From: Proteobacteria bacterium ST_bin12
GTDB lineage: Bacteria > Pseudomonadota > Gammaproteobacteria > Burkholderiales > Methylophilaceae
NCBI GenBank assembly: GCA_002083635.1
Contig: MSXP01000004.1
Coordinates: 186,001 to 250,000, forward strand
Reading direction: 5' to 3'
DNA length: 64,000 bases
Within the stretch, counting starts at the first letter, position 1, and every line of letters starts with the position of its first letter. The translations under genes and the position numbers were made by a program. The notes under the pieces are model-generated. The model did no database searches, was not told the DNA's origin, and was given only the letters and a program-made list of their open reading frames with translations. Positions 53,274-61,480 of this stretch are shown one piece after another.

Positions 53274-53735
53274 ATGTCTGCAACAGAAAATAATCTTCCT
53301 AGTCATGCTACTGATGGCGCCAGTCATACACCTGAGCATGAACCAATGAAAATGTTATTGGTAGAAGATTCCACCCTATTGCGCGAAGTACTATTCGAAA
53401 CAATTAACAATTTGAATAATGTGAGTGTGACAGGCACTGCCGCCACACGACGTAAGGCGATTAATCTATTAGACGAAGCCGCTTTTGATATTTTGCTATT
53501 AGATATCGAATTAGCAGAAGGCACTGGCTTTGAAGTGATTCAGCATATTCAAAAAGCAGACTATCCGTTTAAACAACCTATATTGATTATGCTGACCAAT
53601 CATGCGCATCCGCATTATCGCAATCTAGCCAAAGCCCTAGGCGTGCATTACTTTTTTGATAAATCGATGGATTTTGATTTAGCGATTGAAGCAATAGAGT
53701 TAGAAGCCAATCGCTTTTCAAGCGCCAGCCATTAA
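53274..53735 (+). CDS. Receiver-only response regulator
   Basis: 153 residues from ATG 53274; the frame extends to 53217 through a region with a degenerate motif copy. After a ~25-residue polar leader comes a single REC domain: Glu31-Asp32, phospho-acceptor Asp77 in ILLLDIELAEGTGFE, a Thr at LTNHAHPHY and Lys130. There is no output domain. It could act as a phosphate sink or as a single-domain partner competing with the NarL-type regulator for the kinase. It lies 112 bp after that gene. Confidence 0.85.
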   Translation: MSATENNLPSHATDGASHTPEHEPMKMLLVEDSTLLREVLFETINNLNNVSVTGTAATRRKAINLLDEAAFDILLLDIELAEGTGFEVIQHIQKADYPFKQPILIMLTNHAHPHYRNLAKALGVHYFFDKSMDFDLAIEAIELEANRFSSASH

Positions 53736-53767
53736 ACAATTACGTTATTAAATAGCCACACTCACAC

Positions 53768-54241
53768 ATGTTTACGCTCGAAACATGGGAACTCACTAGC
53801 TACATCGTTACTGCTTTTGGTTTGCCTTTGGGTATTTTTGCCTTTGTTTGGCAGCAACGCAAAGAACGCGAAAACGAAGAAGAAGCGGTTTACCAATTAT
53901 TATCTGATGCCTATACCGATTTTTTAATGTTAGTGATGCAAAATGCCGATCTTAAATTACGCTCACAATGCGAAATTAAAGATTTAAGCGAAGAGCAGCG
54001 TGAACGCATTCAAGTGATGTTTGAAATATTGATTTCATTATTTGAGCGCGCATATTTATTGGCGTATGAGGACAATATGTCAGGCAAGCAGCTACGCAGG
54101 TGGGCATCTTGGGAAGATTACATGCGTGAATGGTGCCAACGTGACGACTTTAGATTGACCTTGCCACGTTTATTGCAAGGTGAAGATGCCGACTTTGCAA
54201 ACTACATTCAAAAAATTGCAAACGAAAAAACGATTAAGTAA
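53768..54241 (+). CDS. Hypothetical membrane-anchored protein
   Basis: 157 residues. An N-terminal helix (SYIVTAFGLPLGIFAFVW) is followed by a charged cytosolic helical region (QQRKERENEEEAVYQLLSDAYTDFLMLVMQN) and a Trp-rich segment (RRWASWEDYMREWCQRDDF). Similar small proteins occur in many Proteobacteria without known function. It lies 32 bp after the receiver-only gene and 33 bp before the hemerythrin gene, so it is part of the island's rightward transcript. Confidence 0.6.
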   Translation: MFTLETWELTSYIVTAFGLPLGIFAFVWQQRKERENEEEAVYQLLSDAYTDFLMLVMQNADLKLRSQCEIKDLSEEQRERIQVMFEILISLFERAYLLAYEDNMSGKQLRRWASWEDYMREWCQRDDFRLTLPRLLQGEDADFANYIQKIANEKTIK

Positions 54242-54274
54242 GTTGCTTTTAAATTCTGACAATACTGGAGTCAC

Positions 54275-54724
54275 ATGAACATTTACGAAGCATTAAGAGA
54301 AAGTCACGACGAACAAAGAAAACTTTGCGCAGAATTATTGGCTAGCGAACCCAACGCGCAACTGCGCAAGCAGATGTTTAAATCGTTAAAAGTAGAACTA
54401 GAAGCGCACGCTGCCGCTGAAGAACGCTTTTTGTACTGCCCTATTATGATGGAAGATGCAGGCCTTTCGATATCACGTCACGCGCTTTCTGAACACCACG
54501 AAATGGAAGAGATGATGGAAGAACTCACCACCAACGACCCCACCGTGCAAGGCTGGCTAACCCGTGCTAAAGCCTTATGCGACAAAGTAAATCACCATTT
54601 AGATGAAGAAGAAAAAGCGTTCTTTCAATTATCTGGCAAGCTGCTCAGCGATAAACAAAAAAATAGTTTAGCGACTGATTATTTAGCCGATTTTAAACGC
54701 ATGAAAATCAAATACAGCAACTAA
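54275..54724 (+). CDS. Hemerythrin-domain protein
   Basis: 149 residues, a four-helix hemerythrin/HHE fold expected to hold a di-iron centre that senses or binds oxygen, nitric oxide or peroxide. Candidate ligands are His10 (RESHDEQRKLC), His and Glu in ELEAHAAAEERFLY, the EHHEMEEMMEEL motif, and HHLDEEEKAFF. A half-site TCTGACA lies just before the ribosome-binding region. It is a plausible oxidative or nitrosative arm of the stress island. Confidence 0.88.
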   Translation: MNIYEALRESHDEQRKLCAELLASEPNAQLRKQMFKSLKVELEAHAAAEERFLYCPIMMEDAGLSISRHALSEHHEMEEMMEELTTNDPTVQGWLTRAKALCDKVNHHLDEEEKAFFQLSGKLLSDKQKNSLATDYLADFKRMKIKYSN

Positions 54725-54761
54725 ACTTAACACATTTTTTGGGTGGAATTTTTGGTTAAGT
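54725..54761 (+). repeat. ACTTAAC/GTTAAGT inverted repeat before the DoxX-like gene
   Basis: ACTTAAC (54725-54731) and GGTTAAGT (54754-54761) bracket a T-rich spacer and end one base before ATG 54763. It is another occurrence of the recurrent ACTTAACC sequence. It could be a hairpin that terminates the hemerythrin transcript or hides the next start. Confidence 0.45.
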
Positions 54762-54762
54762 C

Positions 54763-55197
54763 ATGGTGAAAAACGTCTTTCAATCTTCCAAAGATACGTG
54801 GAAAACAGCTGTCAGATTGTTTGTAACCACTTGGTTTTTGATTGGCGGTGTCATGCACTTTGCTAATCCTGAACCATTTTTGCGCATTATGCCGCCATAT
54901 ATTCCCTACCATTTAGCCTGTGTTTATATCAGCGGCGCGTTTGAATTACTAGGCGCAATTGGCTTATGGATTAAACCTGTGAGAAGTTTAGCGGGCTACG
55001 GATTAATGACATTGACTGTCATCGTCACCTTGGCAAATGTGCACATGTACCAAAATCCCGATTTATTTCCCAGCATTCCAGAATGGGCGTTAGTTGTGCG
55101 TTTTCCTGTACAAGCTGCTTTAATTTGGCTTATTTGGTGGTGTTCAAGACCAGATAAACCAAGCGGCTATGTCAACATTAAACTGCCCATTCGTTAA
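54763..55197 (+). CDS. DoxX-like integral membrane protein
   Basis: 144 residues with four hydrophobic helices. The motif FANPEPFLRIMPPYIPYHLACVYISGAFELLGAIGLW is typical of the DoxX-like (DUF417/MauE-related) superfamily. Some family members are linked to thiol and oxidative stress. No quinone or substrate site can be named. It is the last rightward gene of the island and ends 6 bp from the stop of the convergent TraB/GumN gene. Confidence 0.78.
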   Translation: MVKNVFQSSKDTWKTAVRLFVTTWFLIGGVMHFANPEPFLRIMPPYIPYHLACVYISGAFELLGAIGLWIKPVRSLAGYGLMTLTVIVTLANVHMYQNPDLFPSIPEWALVVRFPVQAALIWLIWWCSRPDKPSGYVNIKLPIR

Positions 55198-55203
55198 CAA
55201 TAT

Positions 55204-56070
55204 TTACTTTGCCACTCTGCTCAGTTTAAAACCTGCTTTTTTAAACGCTTCAATCAAGCCTGTTTTACCCGCCAAATGCGAAGCGCCAACGGCCACAAAT
55301 ACTGGCTTTTCGTTAGCCACTTTAATGCTACGCTCTGCCATCACCACATTGCGTTCATCTAATAATTTAGTCTTCATTTTTGCCCAAATTGGTTTGGGTA
55401 ACATGCCACCTGTGATTTTTTCGTCCAGCGCCGATATTTTGTCAGAGTCGCCATCTAAATAAGCCGCAATTAATCGCTCAAAATCCGCTTCTTTTTGCTC
55501 TTGCGTGCGTTTCAACACAGCGCGCAGCATCACCAATTGCTCTTCACGACTAAAATCATCCATCACCCCAAAATGCGTTTTTGCGCTCTCTAAACCCTCA
55601 ACATCTTTTAACAAATCTTCCGAAGTCGTCATCAAAATATTGTCTTGCGCAAAAGGCGTTTGCGGCTTTGGCAAATCAAACACCACCGCCAGCAGCCAAG
55701 GCTTCATCTGCATCGCCGCGTCTAAATGCATTACATGAAAATCCGCCAATTCGCGCACCTGATCAATTTCCTGCTCTGTGAGCATTTCGCGCAAAGTAGC
55801 GTCTTTCATCATCAACACAGTCGGGTCATTGTTATCCTGCTTCGTCTCCATCACAAACGTATCCACACTTTTCAGGGCATCAATCACGCTGGGCGAAAAA
55901 TTGGTGATGCGATTGTCATCGGTGTGCATCGTGCCAAATAGATAACTCACAATACCAGTTGGCGATTCCAGCTTCCAAAACAAGCCTTTTTCTGTAGCTT
56001 GGGCGATAACGGATACGCTTAACACTAAACTGGCAACGATTATTTTTACTGTTGATTGATAGCTGAACAT
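55204..56070 (-). CDS. TraB/GumN family protein
   Basis: 288 residues from ATG 56070, which has an AAGGG ribosome-binding site; an earlier ATG at 56109 lacks one. A signal peptide (MFSYQSTVKIIVASLVLSVSVIAQA) is followed by the TraB fold with YLFGTMHTDD (metal-binding GTMH, residues 46-49) and a C-terminal VGASHLAGKTGLIEAFKKAGF. These motifs define the predicted Tiki/TraB metalloprotease clan. The bacterial substrates are unknown. It probably acts in the periplasm. Confidence 0.87.
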   Translation of the reverse strand: MFSYQSTVKIIVASLVLSVSVIAQATEKGLFWKLESPTGIVSYLFGTMHTDDNRITNFSPSVIDALKSVDTFVMETKQDNNDPTVLMMKDATLREMLTEQEIDQVRELADFHVMHLDAAMQMKPWLLAVVFDLPKPQTPFAQDNILMTTSEDLLKDVEGLESAKTHFGVMDDFSREEQLVMLRAVLKRTQEQKEADFERLIAAYLDGDSDKISALDEKITGGMLPKPIWAKMKTKLLDERNVVMAERSIKVANEKPVFVAVGASHLAGKTGLIEAFKKAGFKLSRVAK

Positions 56071-56226
56071 GGCAACCCTTAAGTTAAAACACTTTCTAAA
56101 GACTTTCATATAACAGATTTGGTTCAGATTCGTGTTATTAGAACAAAATCAAGACAAAAATGCGGTTAAGTTCACGCTTTTTAGCTCTTAAAAAGTGGTT
56201 AAGTTTGGCATCAGAATGCTTAAGCG

Positions 56227-58452
56227 TTATTTAATACGTACAGGTTTTGCCGCATTTTTCATATTATTAAACGATTTAGGTAAGCTGCCGTATTTTTTGG
56301 CCGGCATTGGCTTATTCGATTTAAACGTACTGCCATCGGATTGACGGATTGCACCCATTACCGCAGGCTGGAAAGCAGGCACTAAATGTTTTTTGCTATT
56401 GCCAATCAAATCCTCACGGCCCATTTTTTTCAAAGCTTCGCGCAACATCGGCCAGTTGGCGGGGTCATGATAGCGAATAAAGGCTTTGTGCAATTTACGT
56501 TGCAAGCCATTTTTAGGGATTGGCACATCATCCGAATCAGCCGTCACTTTACGCAGCGGGTTTTTGCCGCTGTGGTACATGGCTGTCGCCATTGCCATTG
56601 GTGTGGGCGTAAAGTTTTGCACTTGGTCTAGCCTAAACTCGTATTTTTTAAGCCATAAAGCTAAATTCAGCATATCTTCATCTGTAGTGCCCGGATGTGC
56701 CGCAATAAAGTATGGAATCAGGTACTGTTTTTTACCCGCCTCAGCACTGAATTTTTCAAACATGGCTTTAAATTCATCATACGCGCCCATGCCTGGCTTC
56801 ATCATTTTGCTTAGCACGTTTTCTTCACTATGCTCTGGCGCGATTTTTAAATAGCCGCCCACATGGTGCTGCACCAACTCTTTAACATATTCGGGTGATT
56901 TCACCGCTAAGTCGTAACGCAAGCCACTACCAATTAAAATCTTTTTCACACCTTTAATGGCGCGCGCTTTACGGTATAGCTGGATTAGCGCGCTATGGTC
57001 TGTATTTAAATTCTCACAGACTCCAGGGTAAACGCAGCTTAGTTTTCGACATGATTGCTCGATTTTTTCCGATTTGCAGGCGATACGATACATATTGGCC
57101 GTTGGCCCGCCAAGATCAGAAATCACACCGGTAAACCCATCTACTTTGTCGCGAATCTCTTCTACTTCTTTCAAAATAGATTCTTCGCTGCGGCTTTGAA
57201 TAATACGGCCTTCATGTTCGGTGATGCTGCAAAACGTACAACCGCCAAAACACCCGCGCATAATGTTGACTGAAAAACGAATCATCTCCCACGCGGGGAT
57301 TTTGGCATTTTTGTAAATTGGATGCGGCGCGCGCGCATACGGCATATCGTAAACGTAATCCATTTCCTTGGTGGTCAGCGGAATTGGCGGCGGATTCAAC
57401 CACACTTCCCTATCGCCATGTTTTTGGACTAAGGCTCTTGCATTGCCAGGGTTCGCTTCTAAGTGCAACACACGGGATGCATGCGCATACAAAATCGGGT
57501 CTTTTGAAACCGCTTCATAATCAGGCAAACGCACTACTTGTTTGCTTCTATCAGCTTTAGGTTTGCGCGATACTGGCATGGCAATAGTTGCCACTATTTT
57601 ACCCCCATCCCCACCTTCCCCCTGCAAGGGTGAAGGAGCTGCTTTGTCATCTGTCGCGCAGCTGGCATCGGCTTTACCCATCTTCATCTCATAGGGATCA
57701 ACTGGCTTATCGACTGTTCCAGGACGATCTAGCTTGGTACTTTCAACCTCATCCCAACCTTCAGGAATTTGCTTGCGTAAAAAAGCCGTACCACGAATAT
57801 CTTGAATATCCGCGACTTTTTCACCTTTAGCGATGCGGTGGCTTAATTCCACCAGTGCGCGTTCGGCGTTGCCGTAAAGTAAAATATCCGCTTTAGAATC
57901 CACCAGAATACTGCGGCGAACCTTGTCGCTCCAGTAATCATAATGCGCAATGCGGCGCAAACTGGCCTCAATACTGCCGACTACTAACGGCACTTGGCTA
58001 TACGCCTCGCGACAACGTTGTGAATAAACCAAAACCGCCCTATCTGGCCGTTTATTGGGTGCGGCATCTGGCGTGTAAGCATCGTCTGAGCGTATTTTTT
58101 TATCCGCCGTGTAGCGATTCACCATGCTATCCATATTGCCAGCGGTAATACCAAAATATAGATTAGGCTTGCCTAAAGCTTTAAATGCTTTGGCATCTTG
58201 CCAATCGGGCTGGGCGATAATGCCCACGCGAAAGCCCTGCGCTTCAAGCAAACGGCCAACCAAAGCCATACCAAAGCTGGGGTGATCGATGTAAGCATCG
58301 CCTGTCACCAAAATAATATCGCAGCTATCCCAACCCAAATCATCCATCTCATTGCGCGTCATCGGCAACATTTTGGCCGTGCCAAAACGCTTCGCCCAAT
58401 AGGGGCGGTAGGTGTGAATCGGTTTGGCTAAATTATTGGTGTAAATTTCCAT
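56227..58452 (-). CDS. YgiQ-family radical SAM protein
   Basis: 741 residues. A B12-binding-like N-terminal region (DIILVTGDAYIDHPSFG) is followed by a radical SAM domain with the cluster motif CFGGCTFC (Cys401, Cys405, Cys408; the CxxxCxxC form) and the family C-terminal DUF3362 region (FTPTPMAMATAMYHSGKNPL). The reaction is unknown. Residues 273-284 (PSPLQGEGGDGG) are encoded by a palindromic repeat inserted in frame within the variable linker before the radical SAM domain (57601-57636). Confidence 0.92.
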   Translation of the reverse strand: MEIYTNNLAKPIHTYRPYWAKRFGTAKMLPMTRNEMDDLGWDSCDIILVTGDAYIDHPSFGMALVGRLLEAQGFRVGIIAQPDWQDAKAFKALGKPNLYFGITAGNMDSMVNRYTADKKIRSDDAYTPDAAPNKRPDRAVLVYSQRCREAYSQVPLVVGSIEASLRRIAHYDYWSDKVRRSILVDSKADILLYGNAERALVELSHRIAKGEKVADIQDIRGTAFLRKQIPEGWDEVESTKLDRPGTVDKPVDPYEMKMGKADASCATDDKAAPSPLQGEGGDGGKIVATIAMPVSRKPKADRSKQVVRLPDYEAVSKDPILYAHASRVLHLEANPGNARALVQKHGDREVWLNPPPIPLTTKEMDYVYDMPYARAPHPIYKNAKIPAWEMIRFSVNIMRGCFGGCTFCSITEHEGRIIQSRSEESILKEVEEIRDKVDGFTGVISDLGGPTANMYRIACKSEKIEQSCRKLSCVYPGVCENLNTDHSALIQLYRKARAIKGVKKILIGSGLRYDLAVKSPEYVKELVQHHVGGYLKIAPEHSEENVLSKMMKPGMGAYDEFKAMFEKFSAEAGKKQYLIPYFIAAHPGTTDEDMLNLALWLKKYEFRLDQVQNFTPTPMAMATAMYHSGKNPLRKVTADSDDVPIPKNGLQRKLHKAFIRYHDPANWPMLREALKKMGREDLIGNSKKHLVPAFQPAVMGAIRQSDGSTFKSNKPMPAKKYGSLPKSFNNMKNAAKPVRIK
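57601..57636 (-). repeat. Palindromic repeat inserted in frame inside the YgiQ gene
   Basis: The plus strand holds CCCCCATCCCCACCTTCC and the imperfect hairpin CTTCCCCC-TGCA-AGGGTGAAG (57615-57635). This is recognisable as a member of the widespread CCC(C/T)ATCCC...AAGGGGGAAGG class of extragenic repeats. It is 36 bases long, in frame, and encodes the Pro/Gly-rich residues 273-284. Confidence 0.75.
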
Positions 58453-58606
58453 GCAGCACTTTGGTTAAATCAAACTAAATTAAGTTGCGCATTTTACGCT
58501 CTAATTGCTTGATTAAAAAGCTTATATTTGTAAGATTGATGTAATTTTTTAAATGGTTGACTAAACCATACCACTTACATCATGATAAAACTATGGACAT
58601 TAAAAA

Positions 58607-59332
58607 ATGAAAACAGTTTATTCAGTGACAGGCATGACCTGCGGCGGTTGTGTTAATCGCGTTAAAACCACTTTGGCGCCCTTGGCAGAATCGGTTGAAG
58701 TCACGCTTGAACCGCCTCAGGCTGTGTTAAAAAGCCCTAAGGTAGATTTACCCGCACTAAATGCGGCTTTGGCAAAAATCGGCCATTATGTGCTTTACGA
58801 ACCCATAAAAACGGCCGCAAACGTGCAAGACTTAACCAATAAAAACACCGAAAAATTTAGCTGGTTGAGCACTTACAAACCACTAATAATGGTTTTTTTC
58901 TATATTTTATTAGTCACTTTAGCGGTAGAATTTATCTATGGTGAATTTTCACTACATCGTTTTATGCCTAATTTTATGGCTGGTTTTTTTCTTGTATTTT
59001 CTTTCTTTAAACTGCTTGATTTAGCAGGCTTTGCCAGCAGTTATGCCATGTACGATTTACTGGCAAAGCGTGTGTATAGCTATGGCTTTGTTTACCCTTT
59101 TATTGAGCTTGCGCTTGGCATCGCTTATTTAATTAACTTCAAACCAATGTTGACCAATGCCATCACTTTGAGTGTGATGCTATTTTCTAGCATTGGCGTC
59201 ATTTTGGCGGTGATGAATAAGCAAAAAATTAAATGTGCATGCCTTGGCAGTGGTTTTAGTCTGCCAATGACTACCGTCACGATTATTGAAGATTTACTGA
59301 TGGTAGCGATGGCAGCTTGGATGTTAATTTAA
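58607..59332 (+). CDS. HMA domain fused to a MauE/DoxX-like membrane protein
   Basis: 241 residues. The N-terminal heavy-metal-associated domain has GMTCGGC (Cys12 and Cys15). After a linker come four to five helices (from ~88 to the end), with a Cys pair late in the membrane part (KIKCACLGSGFSLPMT, about residues 208-220). The MauE-like half is related to proteins for disulphide formation in methylamine dehydrogenase biogenesis, so a metal-linked thiol function is plausible. The whole fusion is a recognised domain combination without known function. It is divergent from the YgiQ gene (154 bp). Confidence 0.72.
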   Translation: MKTVYSVTGMTCGGCVNRVKTTLAPLAESVEVTLEPPQAVLKSPKVDLPALNAALAKIGHYVLYEPIKTAANVQDLTNKNTEKFSWLSTYKPLIMVFFYILLVTLAVEFIYGEFSLHRFMPNFMAGFFLVFSFFKLLDLAGFASSYAMYDLLAKRVYSYGFVYPFIELALGIAYLINFKPMLTNAITLSVMLFSSIGVILAVMNKQKIKCACLGSGFSLPMTTVTIIEDLLMVAMAAWMLI

Positions 59333-59333
59333 T

Positions 59334-60023
59334 TTGAGTTTTGGCTATTACCAACTAGAAACTGGCATAGTGGCGGCAATTGAAAACGACTGCCCTTTTC
59401 CACCTTTAAGCCAAGCTTTGATAGAGCCTAATGGCTTAATCGCGATCGGTGGAGATTTAAACGCTGAGCGTTTACTCAACGCCTACAGTCAGGGCATATT
59501 TCCTTGGTTTAATGAAGGTGAGCCTGTGATGTGGTGGAGTCCAAACCCACGCATGGTGCTGTTCCCAGATGAACTGAAAATTTCCAACTCACTGAAAAAA
59601 ACGCTTAAAAAATCCCTATTTGAAGTGCGCTTTAATACGTCATTTCGGGATGTAATCGTAGCTTGTAGTGAATCAAAACGTATTGGTCAAGCTGGTACAT
59701 GGATCTCTTCAGGAATGATTAATGCCTATTATGATTTACATCAATTAGGCCATGCCATTTGCATGGAAAGCTGGCTAAATAATCTATTAGTCGGCGGATG
59801 CTACGGCGTCATCATCAACAAAATTTTTTACGGCGAAAGTATGTTTCACACCCAAACAGATGCCTCAAAAGTCGCCTTTGTGCACTTAGTTAACCACTTA
59901 AAAACACTGAAAATCGGCATGATTGATTGCCAAATGAAAACGCCCCTTTTGGCTAGCTTTGGTGGCCGCGAAATTGAACGTGAAGAATTCATGCAAAATT
60001 TGACCAAACTGGTAAACTTTTAA
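59334..60023 (+). CDS. aat: Leucyl/phenylalanyl-tRNA-protein transferase
   Basis: 229 residues. It adds Leu or Phe to proteins with N-terminal Lys or Arg, marking them for ClpAP through ClpS. Family motifs are FPPLSQALIEPNGLIAIGGDL, the SQGIFPWFNEGEPVMWWSPNPRMV box, GTWISSGMINAY and GGCYGV. The start is TTG at 59334, one base after the stop of the HMA-MauE-like gene. No better in-frame start precedes the conserved region. bpt follows after 1 bp. Confidence 0.95.
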   Translation: MSFGYYQLETGIVAAIENDCPFPPLSQALIEPNGLIAIGGDLNAERLLNAYSQGIFPWFNEGEPVMWWSPNPRMVLFPDELKISNSLKKTLKKSLFEVRFNTSFRDVIVACSESKRIGQAGTWISSGMINAYYDLHQLGHAICMESWLNNLLVGGCYGVIINKIFYGESMFHTQTDASKVAFVHLVNHLKTLKIGMIDCQMKTPLLASFGGREIEREEFMQNLTKLVNF

Positions 60024-60024
60024 C

Positions 60025-60768
60025 ATGAGCTTACCGAATGAACAGCCGCTTCACAAATTGCAATTTTATGTGACCACGCCATACAAATGCGGCTATCTGC
60101 CCAATAAACTCGCGCAAAGCTTAATCGCATCACCGCAGCATTTGATTGATGCCAATATCTATAATGGGCTGATTACTCAAGGCTTTAGACGTAGCGGAAA
60201 ATTTGCCTACAGACCGCATTGCGAAAATTGCCGCGCCTGCATTGCCGTGAGATTAGTATTAAGCGAATTTACACCAACCCGCAACCAAAAACGCGCCTAT
60301 AAACAGCATAGCGATTTAACCACTCAAATTTTACCGCTGCACTTCAATCAGCAACATTATGAGCTCTACGAAAGCTATCAATCGCTGCGCCACCAAGATG
60401 AAACCGCCAGCGAAACAAGTACAGCACCAAAAGACGATGCTGAGCAGTACCGCCAATTTTTGTGCCAAAGCAACGTAGAATCTTTAATGATTGAATTTAA
60501 AGACGCCAACAACCAAGTGAAAATAGTCAGCGTGATTGATATTGTGAAAGATGGCGTCTCAGCTGTTTACACTTTTTATGACGCGCTTGAGCCAAAAGCA
60601 AGCTATGGAACGTACTCTATTATGTGGCTAGCAGAATGGACAAAAAGCTTGAATCTACCCTACTTATATTTGGGTTACTGGATACAAGACAGTCAAAAAA
60701 TGGCTTATAAACAACAATTTAAACCGCAACAAAAGTTGATTGATGGTGAGTGGATGAACCACAACTAA
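60025..60768 (+). CDS. bpt: Bacterial leucyl-transferase Bpt (ATE1-type aspartate/glutamate transferase)
   Basis: 247 residues. It adds Leu to N-terminal Asp and Glu, completing the bacterial N-degron pathway together with Aat. The N-terminal zinc-type cysteines occur in YKCGYLPNK and RPHCENCRACIAVRL. The C-terminal acyltransferase domain has SYGTYSIMWLAEWTKSLNLPYLYLGYWI and MAYKQQFKPQ. The start is ATG 60025, 1 bp after aat. Confidence 0.95.
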   Translation: MSLPNEQPLHKLQFYVTTPYKCGYLPNKLAQSLIASPQHLIDANIYNGLITQGFRRSGKFAYRPHCENCRACIAVRLVLSEFTPTRNQKRAYKQHSDLTTQILPLHFNQQHYELYESYQSLRHQDETASETSTAPKDDAEQYRQFLCQSNVESLMIEFKDANNQVKIVSVIDIVKDGVSAVYTFYDALEPKASYGTYSIMWLAEWTKSLNLPYLYLGYWIQDSQKMAYKQQFKPQQKLIDGEWMNHN

Positions 60769-60772
60769 AACA

Positions 60773-61420
60773 ATGAAATTAAACGAACCCCTAAGCACAG
60801 CAAAAACGCTAATAGCCACGTTATTACTATTATTACTTGCCGCTATTCTATACAGAGTTTGGGACTCAGACCTTGTTTATGGGTATAGAAAGCATTTTTC
60901 GTCTGATGATGTTATTCAATTGAATTTCAATGAATTAGACACTTTAACACCAGATGAGACTAAAGAAAAATTTCATATTAACTGGTGGTGTGGTTATGAC
61001 AGTAATCAATTTGGTGATTATTTTTGTGCGGACGAACTTAAGGGATGGAATAAGTCACCAGCAATACTAGTAGTTTTTTGGTACAAAAATAATAAGCTCA
61101 ATAATGCAAAAATTGATGCACCTTATTGGCATCACAGCAAATTTATAAAGCAAATTAAATCTGAATACGGCGAGCCAATAAGAAAATCTCAGCGTCTCGA
61201 TTATCTTAAAATTACTGAAAAAGTAGCATTACTTTTAATTTCAAAAGGTAAATATGGTGGTAGTAACAGCAAAATTAAATCCGAGGACTTAGCTATTTGG
61301 AAACTAAAATCTGGTGCCTTGCTTGTTACGGAACTCGAACCTGGTCCTAATCCATTTTCATGGAATTCTTTATTATGGATTGGTCCAGAACAGGCCAAAC
61401 ATGGCGGATATTATCACTGA
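60773..61420 (+). CDS. Hypothetical membrane-anchored protein
   Basis: 215 residues, starting 4 bp after bpt. An N-terminal helix (TLIATLLLLLLAAILYRVW) is followed by an extracytoplasmic or soluble domain rich in Trp, Asn and Lys (HINWWCGYDSNQFGDYFCADELKGW). This region has two Cys that could form a disulphide. The sequence is more AT-rich than its neighbours and has no recognised family, which suggests recent acquisition into the aat-bpt-tyrA transcript. Confidence 0.6.
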   Translation: MKLNEPLSTAKTLIATLLLLLLAAILYRVWDSDLVYGYRKHFSSDDVIQLNFNELDTLTPDETKEKFHINWWCGYDSNQFGDYFCADELKGWNKSPAILVVFWYKNNKLNNAKIDAPYWHHSKFIKQIKSEYGEPIRKSQRLDYLKITEKVALLLISKGKYGGSNSKIKSEDLAIWKLKSGALLVTELEPGPNPFSWNSLLWIGPEQAKHGGYYH

Positions 61421-61480
61421 GCAAAATTTCTCGCCCCGCAAATGTTACAATCTCAACTGTTTACTGAAAATTAATCCGCT

